Source of the DNA: Galbula dea
Lineage: Eukaryota; Chordata; Aves; Piciformes; Galbulidae
Direction: 5' to 3'
Length of the DNA: 64,000 nt
Assembly (NCBI GenBank): GCA_013399015.1
Contig: VWZX01000996.1
Location: 1,497,052-1,561,051, forward strand
Shown: positions 1 to 12,845 of the stretch, one piece after another
Numbering within the stretch: position 1 is the first letter of the stretch
Layout: each line of letters opens with the position of its first letter
Made by a program: the position numbers and the translations under genes
Notes under the pieces: generated by a model
What the model was told of the DNA's origin: nothing
Database searches by the model: none
The model's input: the letters and a program-made list of their open reading frames with translations, nothing else

Positions 1-3000
1 ACGGGAGGAGCAGAGGAGCTGGAGGTGCTGCTTTAATTAAAGGAAGGATTTATCACTGCCAGAGCTCTCTGGGCTGGAGGAGCAGGGGCAGCCCCCAACC
101 CCCTTCTGCAAAGGTTCAGACACCTCCCACCCCAAAGCCTGGGGGAGATCCTCAGCTCTCAGAACCCCATTAACGTTGGTGAAAGTTGTGGACCTGGACT
201 CTATGGTCCTGAACCTTTGCCTCTCTTCATTCCTGCATTGCACATTCAAGAGTAACATCTATTCCTTACACCTAACAGCACAGCAGCCACATATCCACTG
301 ACACTGGGCATCCATTTCAACCCAACAGTGACAGCCAAACCCTGTTTGTGCTGCATGTGCAGAGTCTTGGGGGATTTTTCTTTAGCTTTATTGTCAGAGC
401 TGAAAGGCAGAGAGAGAGAAATTCAAATCAGGGAAATGCAATAATCTCAGAGCCTGCTGTTCATCAGCACATCACCCCTTAAAAAGCTGAGTCCTTTATT
501 AAAAAGGACATGTCTTATTAAAAAGATATGAAACAAAAGTGATTTTTAATTTTATTGGGGAGACAGAGTCATTGCCAGAGACAGCCTGTGGCTACCTGTG
601 ATGATCAAGTCAAGAGGGAGGGCAGTGAAGCACTAACACAAATATGAAGCTAATAACTTTTTTACTCTTAGGGAAAGTGCTGTTCAATTTCTGGTGCTCC
701 AGGCATGTGCAGCTTGAGTGGAAATTTAGAGAAATTACATCCACCTGCTTCCATTTCTTACATCCATGGCCAGATCTTCAGCCAGCCTAAATCAGTTTAT
801 CTCCATGCAGCCAGGCAGATTTATGCCAGCTGAAGATGTAGCCCCTGGTCTTGCACTTCAGAATGAGAAGCTTTAAAATACAAATGAGCAGGAGCCCCTT
901 AAAATATTGTCTCCTCATAGAACTTGGGAGGAAGCACAGAGCTCCTGGCCTGTGCTGTCTGTGGGGTAATGGATGATAAGATCCATCAGGGGGTATTTGA
1001 AGTGTGTATCTAACCCTGGAAACACTGGGCATCTTTGATTGGTGTGGGTTTAAATATTGATTTTCATTCCTTCACTAACACCTGTTGGATCAATGATCTA
1101 CTGATGTGTTTGGATATATGCAAAGCTAAAAGGGACTCTTTCCCTCAGGTCTGTGTGCCTGCTCTTACCTTCAGGACCCTGCCTGGCTGCCCACAGCCTC
1201 CAAAGACACATGCACATGCTGAATGTTCTACACACTGTATTCCATCTCTGCATGCCAGCAACAGGCATCAGTGAAAAGCAGGAACACAAAGATCAGCATT
1301 TCTCACTCCTTTACCAGACCTTTCTCAGAACAGACCCAGAGCAAAGGGGAGCCCATGCTGCTGCTCCTCCACAACTCCCAGAATACTCCTGAGAGAAACC
1401 CAGGTTATAAACAAGGGCAGCCCCAGGCAGGGACCATCCCCTGAGGAAGAGGAGTTGCTTCTCTGCGCTGTGTTGCCACACATCCTGGACATCCCTTCCA
1501 CGATGGCCACAAGATGAGTGGCAGACACATGCATGTGCTGGGCTCTGCTCTTCCAGAGCAGGCACCTGAGCCCAGGCAGCTGACACCAAACACTGTTCCA
1601 CCACCCCAGGGCTGCTGCCATCCATCACACAGCTGGGGCAGAGCTCTTCAGTGAGCCCCCCAAAAGCAGACCAGCTCCCTGCACACTTGTAGGCACAATC
1701 AGCACTACACAAATAATGAAAAACTAAATAACAAATGAGGGATCCAGAGAGTCTAGTTTGTTTTAGCTTTGCAGCAGGAGGGAAGAGCAGCTTCCCAAAG
1801 GCAGTGGCTTGGTGAGGTTTTGCAAGTACAGACAAAGAACTGTTTGCATGGGGTTGAAAAACTGAATATACCTGTAAGACACTGACTGATGTTAGACTCC
1901 CCTGGCTGCTTGAAGCCTCTGCTACAGTCATTCCAGACCAATACATCAATGAAGCAAGTTGCTTCATGTTTGCTGCCTAGATAAAAAAGAAATTAATTCA
2001 AAGGGGGTGAGAATTTAACTGTTGCAGTGAGTGCTGCTGGACACCTTGAGGACAGCTGCAGTCAGTGGTGAACCTGCAGCACCTGTCAGGTTTGTCTGAA
2101 AAGGGGAAGCCTTGTGAACTCTGTGGCTGATGGTCAAACTCTGTAATGAAGTCAAGGACCAGCCAAGGGCCCCATTCTGTCACCTTCAAACGTGGGCAGC
2201 AGGTCTTCTACCCTGCCTCAGGGGCAGGTGAGAGACTGCCTGGTGCCAGGGCACTGATACAGCACTGAGGAGGTTTTCTATCTGAGCCTGGGAACAGACA
2301 GACTGACACCTCCTGATACAGGAATGTCACTTGTTCAGTTCAGGTGAGAGGAGCAGCAACAGAGCTCCTGCTCCACCTCAGAGCCCATGGGTGGCACAGC
2401 ATGGTCCACAGAGGATGCAGTTGGGTCCTGCTGCAAACACCCTCCTCCAAAAGTTCTAAGCCCTTGCCAAGAGCCTGCCAGCCCAAAGCAGGGACCACAT
2501 CCCATCCTGATCCTGCCTTCACTTTTTCCAGTGTCAGCCAAAGATGCTCCTTGACACAGTCCCAGCTAGCACCATACTCAGCCATGAAAAGCCTCAGGCA
2601 GAGGCAGGGTATGGAGATACCTGCAGAGTTTCAGTTTGACTTTCTACTTCCTTGTTCTGGTAGAGATCTGGAGTAACTCCCTCAAAATGTATTCAGATAA
2701 AGCAGCTCAAACAGGGCAGCATGGTGTCAGATGAAACTCTGCAGCAGCACCAGCTCTCTCACACACAAGCAAGGATACAACTTGTGCTCATCCTGTCACA
2801 ACAGCCTCTTACATCAGGGAGATTGTCTCTGAAGGCTATTTTCCAAGAGGTGCCTTGAGGACACCCTTTAAAGCAGTGAGTGGTCCCAGGGCATGGTCCC
2901 TGTCACAACTAGCTCAGTGCAGGCAGGCAGAGTCCTCCCAGTTCCTCAGGATACAGACAGGCTGCCAGGAGCATGGCTAGGATGGAGCAGGAGCAAGCTC

Positions 3001-6000
3001 TGCTCCTAAGTCCCAGGCTAGTCTTTCTTGAAGAATAGAGCCATGTGGGCAACCTTATGCAGGAAAAGGACACAGAGCATGTAAGACTTTCAGCCTGCAG
3101 CAGCCTCTCTCACATCAGTCTTGCCTACACAGCCCTGATGAGAACTAGCATAACTAACAAGGAGGGAGCATGGTTTGGATGTGAAGTCTCTTGACAGCTT
3201 TTATGGCTTTTGCTTGTGTGATGCTACAGGGTAATAAGAGCCCATCATTTGCAAGTACAGGACCTTGCAGTTCTTCATATTTTTTCCTGAGGTGTGGTCA
3301 AACTTGCTGAGGTACACATTGTTCTTTGAGTGAATATGCCCTGAAGCTATGCATCCCTTGCTGGGAGAGGCAGAAAACACAGGGAAGACCTAAAATGGGA
3401 GCCAGAAGCCCACAGAGGTGGCAGCCAGCACATCTGCACTGTGGCTGTTACTAACCCACATGAGCTGACCCAGTCCTGATTCAGCAAAGCCCTCTCAGCA
3501 GTGTACAACTCGAGCCACGTGCTCCAGAGCTTGCCCCAGTTACCCCAGTCTGAAACCCATGCAGAGCAGGTGCAGGTTTGCTGTTACACTGAGGCTGTTC
3601 CCATTGCAATTCCTTTTGGTCAACCCAGAGCTCCTCTGGAGGGAGGCAGGTTTGCAACTCAGCTCCTGGGGGGATGTGTCTAAGTATCTGCCCTGGTAAA
3701 AACACCACACTTTTAACCAAAATCATTAAATTAGCATGATTAGTGCTGGCTAGGCCTCAGTCCCTGGGACTTCCAGCAAAGCTGAGGCATGTACTTGAAA
3801 TACTTCTCAGAACCCTTTCATCTCCTGCTCAGCTGAAGCCACAGACATACAAATACTCCTCTGTTCCCCCCCGATCTGCATAAAGATCAGAACATCAGCT
3901 ATTATGCAGAATGATTAAAATTATCCATCTCTTATTTTAATGCACATCTCTGAGCAGAAAGGTGCAATCATTCCCACATGCAGGAGGACAGGAGGGAGCT
4001 GGAGGGACCTCCTCTGACAGCCCTCCTGAGCCATGCTGCCCTTGACACTGCAGTACAGCCTCTGGCTGCACTTCACCTCTTCCTTGCATTTGCAGGTGGG
4101 ATAGGGTAGAGGGCTTGCATGAGGCCTCCCATTGACTGGAGTTTTGAAGGCCTCCTAAAAGAGGGTGACTTTGCCTTTGGAAATGTCACTTACAGAAGTG
4201 GAGACTATTGGGGTTTTACCTTCAACACAGCAAGCTTCAAATTTCAGGCTGGGTTAAACAGCTGCCAGTCTCCACATGCACATTCCTAAACACTGCCGGT
4301 ACTCAACTTGGTCAGGAGAACAAAGCCTTAAATTAAAAGGTATTTCTTCAAACACCATATAAAAGAATCTGTAACAGCCCCAAGTAAAGCCAGGGTCCAT
4401 GCACACAACTACATCACCATCCACAGCAGGGTCTGAGCCACTCCAACCCCCCCAAAGCGTGGCTGCACTCAGATGCCAAGTCATTTTCTTCGGATCTGAG
4501 CAGACCTTAGTGGGCACTGAGAGCTCCCACGTAGCTCTGTGAGGGTTTGCTCACAGATGCACTGCTAGCCTAGAGAGCATCTCAGAGCAAGTCGAGACAA
4601 GGCAAAGCTGAATAAGGCTAAAGAAAGCAGCGTTCCCAAAGGCGTGTCCTTGGCCCAGGCTGGAATTGCTGCTCAGATAAACCAGCATGTACCTTCATGT
4701 CAGGGGAAGGGAAGGGCTCAGGTTACTCACACACTGCACTCTGAGCTGCAGTCAAAAGGCCAGGAACGAGTTGACAAAGCCTTGCAGCTCAGCGTGCTGG
4801 AACAGCTCGGAGGAGCTCCCTTCCAGGAGGGTCTGTCCCTCATCCCCCCGGGAGCCTGCACATCCCACAGACCCAGCCTGGCAGGGGATGGGCACCAAGG
4901 GCATGGGGAAGGAGCTGAAGGGGACAACGGGGCAAACTAGGAACTGTGTTGCTAAGTCTGTCCTCAACAGGGTCATTTTTCTGATGATGTCTCTTAACTG
5001 TGCACATCAAATGCTGAGAGACTTTTCCATGAGCAGATGCACAGTCAGTAGCTGCAGTGGTTTCCTACTTCCAGTCAGCAAAAACCAAACAAGAACCCCA
5101 AATGGACAACATATTTCTTGGTGTTTTCAGCTTAAGTCATAAAAAGATTGATATCCTGATTTCTTAACATTATCAGTAAATGGATTTAGAAACAAACCAC
5201 CATCAGAAAAGGCTACAACATTACAACAAAGCCTCCAGAGACCAAGGACACTTATCCAAACCAAACAATGAACACATGTACTCATGAGCAGAGCTTCTGT
5301 AATCCCTGGGCAGCAGCACACACTGCTTCCCAAGAACCCTTCAATTTCCCAGGAACCAATCCAGAGGGCACCAGTACCAAATCACACTGCTTTATCTAAT
5401 AACTGTTTCACACAACCTGAGGGATAAATGTTTCTCACCAGGGCAGGCAGTTTTTCACTGAAGACTGGCATACCCTTTTGTACAGGGCAGCAGAGTAAAG
5501 CTTACCATTTTCCCCCAGCCTGTGCTCCACCAAGAGAGCAAGTCCACAGTGAGGTGTCCAAAAGGTGCTTGTGCCCAAATCTGTTCTTTGGAAAGGAGCA
5601 CAAAAAGGGCACAGCCTTGGCCCCACGTGCCTCTGCATTCCTGGCACATGCTAAAGCTAACAGCAAACAAAACCTAGCCTGCATGGAATCACAAATAGGT
5701 TAACTGCAAGAACTAGGAGAAAACTGTATCTGGAAAAAGTCAGAGCTGCCAGTAGCATCCCCATCCATGCCTTAAGTATGAGCATGGCAGCAGTCAGACT
5801 TAGCTGCTTCTGAAACCACAAGATCAAGCCTCACACGTTGCAACACCCTGCTTCCTAAGGTGCTGTCATGCTCCAGCAGTAGCCTGCCAACTGCAGAACT
5901 GCCTTTGTGCCATTTTGTTTCCTCAGTTGTGAAACCTAATCTTCTCTTCTGCTTGCACACTGACACAGCTCCCCAGGAATGGCCTTTTTGAGTCAGGTAA

Positions 6001-9000
6001 CAGGAATGAAACCAAAACAACCACCTTGAGGAAAAGCCTGCTGAAAGAGCAGGCAGTGCAGTTCATTTAGGTATAGTAACAAAGATATTGACTCCTTCCT
6101 GGGTGATTTTGGGCCAGGGTCTCCTGTTCTAGTGGGTTTACAGCAATATTATTTATCTCCCTCAGACATGCTGCTGACTTAGACCATGCAGCTACAGATA
6201 TGTCCACAGTGCTTTCCAAGAGGCTTGGCTTTACTCTTTATGGCTTTCCTAGTTAGAAAAATACATGTGTCTGCAGCCCACAGATTCCTTGGAAAACAAG
6301 CTACCCTCTGCCCCTCCCACCCACAAAACTCGGTGTCTTTCAAATGCCTCTTCTTGTGGAATGTAACTTTCCACTGTTGCTCTAAACTACAGAGAAGAGG
6401 GAGGAATATTATTTCCTCCATGTTTTCCAGGAAACAGGTTTCTGTGTAATTTAATTTTCCAGCCTGTGCTAGGTTTCTCTGTACATTTTTATAGAGTAAA
6501 TAATGCACATCTCTGTAGACATGTCTCTGTAATTCAGTTATATCAGCTGCCTGACACCTTCCCTCCTTAGCACTGAGCTCCTACCATCAGCTATTTCATT
6601 TGATTGGGAGCATGCAGCAAGACTCCAGCCTGGGAACAGGCAATCAGGGCTCTTAAAACAGCTGTGGACAGAGACCTCGATGGACCTACAGCTAAAACAA
6701 TGCCACATGCCTTGTTCAGGGCATTAAAAGGGCAGCAAGGCATTAAAATTTCATCTCTTCTGCTTAAAAGTTCATTCCCTGTGACTGTAGATGCCAAGAA
6801 TTTTTTCTTTTGCAGACATAAAAGTGAACAGTGTACTCCTTAGCAGAGCTTTGGTGGCTTTAGGCCACATACATCAGCTTAAAAGGTCTCCCTTCAAACT
6901 TGCGTTGCATTAGTTTTGTCAGCAGGATGATCCACTCTGCCTTCTTGCTATCAAACCAAGAGTGCACAGAGCTGTAATTCTGAAGTGACCAGTGACTGCA
7001 GAGGCTCTTTTGCCTGATGGGTCTGGTGTGTGGGTCTGGAACACACATCCCAGCCCAAATAATCATCATTCAGTAGGGTTCAAGCAGACTTCAGAGCTGC
7101 AACTCACCAAGAGGAGCAAGCCTGAGCATCCTCAGCCAAAAATGCTGCATTAATATTAGTTGTTGGCCTGATCAGCTACTGATGTGTGGCTCATGGAGGT
7201 GATCTCACACACACTAATCCTCTGCTCCATGCATATCACTGTTTGGTTTTGGGGTTACTCACAAATGCCAGGCAGGGAGTGCTGCATTATTGCAGAACTG
7301 TAACAAAGGAAGGAGAAACTGACACCCAAAGCTTGCTTTTAATTCAGCTTCCATTTTTAAACCCAGGTCTAAAGACCAAACAAAAAACTAATAGCAACTA
7401 GTTACATACTAAAGGAGAAATTCATGGATTACTATAAACTTCAGCCCTTGACCTCTTACAGAAAAAGGAAATGCAAGCAGCCTTCCAGTAACTAAAACAT
7501 CTCCATTCTGCCTTATCCCCACATGCAGAGGAGAAAAGGCCTGCTACCTTTAGAGCCTTGGGATACTGTTCTACAATTAAGGTAGAATCAATCTTTAATT
7601 ATTTCATTTGAAGGTCATTTGAGCTCTTCCCTTATGACAACCCCTTCAGGAGGCCTTAGCAGAGATGGGGCAGCTGCTGCCAAGTCTCCTCCTGCCCTGA
7701 AGGTGCTCTGGAGCAGCAGCATGAGCAGACTTGGCCATGCTACAGCCTCAGAGCCTCCACAGATCTTGTATCTGTGCAGCTATGTTGGCAGAGAACAGAG
7801 TTTTTACCCAGAATTTAATATACAACAGTACATCACCTAGCAAGAGAAGGTATGTTGGCACAAAGGTGCCTCATTGTCTTCTCAAGGAGCTTCGTGTCCA
7901 TACTAGCTACCTTCAGCAGCACAATTGCATCCTGACACCAGCACCACCAGCAGCTTCAGACTTGGCATTTTGCTAACTCTGTTGTACTTTCTCAGTTTTT
8001 CCTGTCAAAACTCACTTTTTTTCCCCCCAGAACACAAACCTGCATCACATGAACACTGAGGGCTGTTATTTTTCTGGTTACTGAGGGAGCAGGAGAGACC
8101 ATCTTATCTACAGTTAAAGGTTCTGCTTCTTTCTCCTGCTTTAACACCTCAGGATTGATGCTTACACCTCTGAGAACGTGCCAGTCTGAAACAGCAAAAT
8201 GAAAAACACAATGGAAGAAAGAGGTTTCCAATTTTCTGCTTCTTTGGAAAGGTAGAAAGATCCTCTCCAGTGTCTCAGCACCTGCAGGCATGCTCTTAAA
8301 CTCAGCCTTGGTTTGCCATCCCATAAACACCAGTGGGAAATACAGAGCTAAGGTGATGTGTCACCAGCCCTGAGCACTGTGTTGAAACATGGATGTGGCA
8401 CCTAGAAGTAACAGCACAGGACAGCAGGTTACAGCTTGTTGGCTCTTTTCAGTGGTGTCTTAAGTGAGGGGTACCTTCTAAAGTAGTCAAGTGAAGCCAA
8501 GCAAAAAAAAATGTACAAATAATTTTCCCCTCAAACTTCTTTCTTTTAAAGAAAGAAATACTTCCATGGAAAGTTTCCCTGCTGTAAAGGCAGAATTAAA
8601 TCTGCTGGAACAGAGTTTTTTACCTCCTCTATTCTATTATCCATCCTTTCATTTTTCTACTTTTTTGCTTGTTTTTCTACTTCAGTGATGAAAGAAGGGG
8701 AACATGGTAAAGACAAACCTGGACAAAGAGATTCTAAAGCCTCATTTTTATGTTATGTTTTCTTTCAGGAGTCATAACAGAATGAAAAGTCCAACAGTCT
8801 GTTCTGCTCCATATATTTATTTGCACTCTGGGTCAGTTTGAGAGGAGCTCTACTGAAAACAACAGGGCAAGACCTCTGCTTCTGTGCAGGATGCTTTCTG
8901 CAAGGAGCACAGACCCCTCGAGTTATCCTGCCCCAGCACCCACAGCACCTGCTTTGTAACTTCTCTGCTTCAGCAACACTACCTGCTAGCTGCTGCACGC

Positions 9001-12000
9001 TTGGACCTCACTCAGAGCAGCCACTGACCCCATCAGCTCTGGCTTGCTCTGCTGTACACTTCCCACAAGCAGAGGCTCTGAGATTTTGAGCCTGGAAGAA
9101 CTCCTGCTCCTTCGATACCACAGTGAGGGGAAGCCAAGAGCAGACTCATGAATACTGAACTGTGGGGAAAGCTGCACAGGAGTGCCAAGGACACACTGCA
9201 GTTCAATCAGATGCCTCTGAAGGAAGAAAAGAGCCAAAAGTATTAATATGGAAGAGCCAGATACTCAGCTAGGTTGCAGAACCAGGTGTGCTAGCTCTTG
9301 CCAACTCCCATGGCCAAAGGGGGAATGGGAACTGAATAGAGGCAGGGTTTGCTTTTAAATTTGGAAGTGAAAGGGAGAAGGTAAACTTGCATGGAGCCTA
9401 GGGATAGGGAAAAGATGACCAGAGAGCTAGTTCTCATCAGTTTTCTGTCTTCTGCAAGTTGTAAATGAGCAATTATGGCTGAGAATATTTGAAATAAAAC
9501 AACTGGAACCTGCCATCAGCTAACTGACCTCTGCCCAGATGTCTTGTTGAATGAGGAGTATGATCAGAGCCTTGGCTATTATCAAGCCATTAAGGATCTA
9601 ATGCCACTTAGTGTAGACATGAATTCATTAGGACAAGTGCCCTGAAAACATTTTGGCATAGTCTGCCTTTTTCCTTGCAAGTTCCAGTAGATACAGTCTT
9701 AAAGTTGCTCTAGGTGCCCTAGAGACATCTGCTTGTCAGGGATGAGCAGAACTCATCCAATAGTGACACACAACATGTTTCCTCTAGCACTGTGAAGTAA
9801 ATGAGAACACACACTTCTGAGCAGCTACTGTCAGGAAGCAAGAACACCTGTGAAGCAGGATTTAAAGAGAAGGAACAGCAAACAGTCACTCAAGTGATAG
9901 ATCTGGAGTCTCAAACAAGTGGTTAGGTGATGTTACAGGGGTAAAGCTCAAAAAAACCGAAGCAAGTCTCAATCTTTCTCCTTTTCTCTATTGTTCTGGA
10001 ATACAAAGACTTCCTTACAAGCTTTAAATCAAGTTTTACAAGGAGCATTTCTCACTATTCCCAGCAATAAGCTTCAGCACATGCCCAATCCACAGAGACA
10101 GGAGCACTGGAAGACATGGGCTGACTGAATAACGCACTTGCTCGTGTCAGCGCTGAGCAAGGCTGAACCATGCTCCCACACATGACTTCCAAACACTGCA
10201 GCTCTCACCACAGCTATGGTTTGAGGAGATTACTGCAGAAAGGAGTAGGGAAGATGCCTCCCTATGATCAAACAGAGGTTTTGGCTTCACTTCAGAAAGG
10301 TTACAAGATGGTTTTCTTATGCATGAGGAAGAGCCAGTGCTGCACAGGGAAAGGGTGCAGGAATGCTGGCTGCACTACAGCACAGCAGAGGCAAAGAAAC
10401 CACACAAAATCAGTGAAACATGCTGCAACTCAGGGGTTCCTTTTCCTGGGATGGGAAATATTAAGAATGCATAGTCTGAGGGCTCCATTTGATCCTTACT
10501 CCTATGTAGGCAGCTGCTTTATGAAGATGTTTTTCACAATCATAAATAAACTTTGGAGACAAACAGGGGAAAACCCTCAAGTAATTATCCTCTGCCTGCA
10601 TGTGGACTGCATTTACAGATGGGCGATTTCAGGAGACGTGGCCCTGAGCTTTCCTCTGCCGTGTTTGATGTCTCAAACCTGCAGACCAAGTAAATAATTT
10701 CATTCCATTTATTGGACAAATTTAGAGGTCAAAGCTGACAAGCCTTCAAGACCACACAGGTTTCCTCCCTGGAAGCCAAACAGTGGAATGTGCCTTTCAG
10801 GTAGCACAGGGAAGAGCCTTCATCACCTGACATATTTCCATCAGCAGGGTCTGAGAGCTTGCAGCAGCAGTTTTATGACTTGTTAGCAGCTTTTTTCACT
10901 TAACAGGTATGTGTTGAAAGTTTCAGAGAACAAACAGCCGAAATGATAGGGTACTGTGGAAAAAACATGACATTCCCACCCAGCTACCCAGGCCACAGCC
11001 AGTCCCACTATATCTGCCCTTGCAGTACCAGCTGTAAGCTTTAAAGGTGTTTGTTGTTTTGCAGCAGCAGACAAAAAGAACAAACTGATTCCTATCGAAA
11101 AGAACTACGGCCCTGGCTTCTAACTGTGCAGCAGCACAGAACTGAGGAGAGTTTGGCTTGTTTCACACAGCCCTAAGAAAACAGAAGCAAACAATGAACA
11201 GTCATAACCTCCAGTATATATTTTTCATATGAAAAACACTAACTTTCTGTCTGAAAGTATTCCAGCAGGCACATCTACAGGCTGACATGTTCAGATGTGT
11301 GACAAAGAAACCCCAAACTTCCAGTTCCTTCTCATTGTGGGTAGTCATAAAGGAAACTGCTGCTCAGTGCAATCCCAGCACATTCAAAAATCAAAGCAGC
11401 AAACCTAGTGACCTGTGTCACAACCAAAGCAGCCTGAATTTGGAATCTCTGGTTTAATCAATGAACAAAGAGAAAAGCAGGGTTGGTGTGCAGTCCTTCC
11501 ATGGGAAACAGCATGGAAGGATGGCAGTAAGTTGTTAGCACTACAAAAAGCACTAAGTGACATCTGATTTTTTTTTTTGTTTGCTTTGTTATCTACCCCC
11601 TGCTCTACTGGAAAGGCAAACTAATTGAAATATTTTGATTTCTGCAGATTACTTCTGGATCCTTTAAGTCTACTAATCGGTCTGCCAGAAGGTTTCTGCT
11701 AAATGCAAAGCACAGGCACCTCGAGCCTGACCTGCAGAGCTCTCTCACAGCGATGCTCTGGGAGGATGAAGGGCAGACCCTGCTCTGGCAGTGCCGTGCC
11801 CACTCCCGCGTGGCACCAGCAGCTCCAGTCAAGGGGTTGGGCACCTTCCACCCCGTGGAAGAAGAGAAAAAGAAAGATTCAAAAACAAGAAAAGAGGCTT
11901 GATAGATTCACATGATGCACAACAAGGCTCCAGGAGTCTCTCTACAAACCGACTGCCTTCAGAGCTGGAATTGAAACCAGGGAACCAATTCAACACAGCA

Positions 12001-12259
12001 TCCTGCACTTCACAAAGCTCTGAAGATACCTCACAGAAGGTCCTTGCTATTTGAATTATTTGTTCACAGGGATCACGTTATGTTCCCAATCTCACACTAC
12101 ACTGCATACTCCAGAACTTGCTCGACACATTTTCCAGGGCTTTAGCAGCAAAATGAAACGTTTCTTAAATGGAAAAGCAAAACACCAAAACAGAAAGTTA
12201 GGCAACTGGAGCTGACAAGAGGTTAACCGTTCCCTGGCCAGCCGGTTGCTGGCACTGCG
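1..12259. other. Intergenic region, no supported gene
   Basis: About 12 kb upstream of the CpG island. I read both strands and found no chain of exon-like ORFs with matching splice sites and no recognisable protein family. Open frames here (the longest are 218 codons on the minus strand near 1311-1967 and 175 codons on the plus strand at 10170-10697) have low-complexity, non-family translations. Short AT-rich stretches with TAAT motifs occur near 3885-3965. There is one palindromic p53/p63-type half-site at 506-515 and another at 6517-6526. No CR1 copy was recognised. This is probably the distal flank of the miR-205 host gene. Confidence 0.6.
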
Positions 12260-12289
12260 TTAATGATCATCTAACAAGCCCTTGGAGCA

Positions 12290-12700
12290 CAGGAGGCCTC
12301 CTGGGCGCCTTCTCTCCGGATATGCAGAGCGTTTCAGCCCTTTCCGCAGAACTGGCGACCTCGGGGGCAGGAAGGTGGATGCGGTCCCTGCACCCCCGCG
12401 CAAGGAGCGCGGTTGGCCGCGGAGGGCGGGGCGGCTTCGGTACGCGCTATCCCCTCCCCTCCCCTGGCTCTGCCCGCGGGGGAGCGCGCACCAAGCGCGC
12501 ACCTGGGCCCCACCTGGCCGGGCGCGGCCCCTCCTCCGCGCCCCGGCGCCTTCTTAAGAGCCCCTACGCGGTTTTTGTGTGCGAGTCCCCGTGCCGCATC
12601 CCAGCGCATCTCAGCGCCAGCCCAGCCCAGCCCAGGAGCCTGCCCCGGCTGCCGCCTCCCCTCCTCTCGGATTCTGTTCAAAAGAAGGACGGAAAAGAAG
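12290..12700 (+). promoter_or_regulatory. MIR205HG: CpG-island promoter of the miR-205 host gene
   Basis: An abrupt GC- and CpG-rich block in otherwise CpG-poor DNA. It contains GC boxes (GGGCGGGG near 12425), repeated CCCCTCCC KLF/SP-type motifs near 12450-12470, NRF1-like GCGCGCAC repeats near 12484-12500 and a CACCTGG E-box. An imperfect TATA-like TTCTTAAGAG at 12551-12560 would place transcription starts near 12580-12590. The island is followed on the plus strand by a consensus GTGAGT splice donor at 12846 and, about 3.6 kb further on, by miR-205. The human host promoter lies at a similar distance from miR-205 (from memory), so this is the likely host promoter. The start site itself is inferred. 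Confidence 0.65.
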
Positions 12701-12845
12701 AGAAGAGTCCCCGAATGTACCTATTTATCAGCTGGTTGGTTTTAGTTTCCTGTCTCCTTAGCCTTTTTTTGTTGTTTTTTTGTTTTGGTTTAAGGCTCAG
12801 TAAAGCAGTTGCCAGCCGGGATTGGTACCTAGTTAACCAGGAGAG
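12585..12845 (+). ncRNA. MIR205HG: Probable first exon of miR-205 host lncRNA
   Basis: Transcribed segment inferred between the CpG island and a strong donor (GAGAG then GTGAGT, donor GT at 12846-12847). The 5' end is approximate (about 30 bases after the TATA-like element). The exon contains a T/G-rich stretch at about 12762-12790. A 175-codon open frame runs through the island and this exon (12322-12849), but it shows no known domain and looks like a by-product of low stop density in CpG-rich DNA. Assignment rests on position and strand relative to miR-205, not on transcript evidence. Confidence 0.45.

Noticed and set aside
1311..1967. 218-codon minus-strand open frame
   Set aside because: No recognisable domain, no flanking exon structure or Kozak context of note, and overlaps other equally long frames. 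Treated as chance.
10170..10697. 175-codon plus-strand open frame
   Set aside because: Translation resembles no family and has no conserved-looking motif or partner exons; embedded in AT-rich intergenic DNA.
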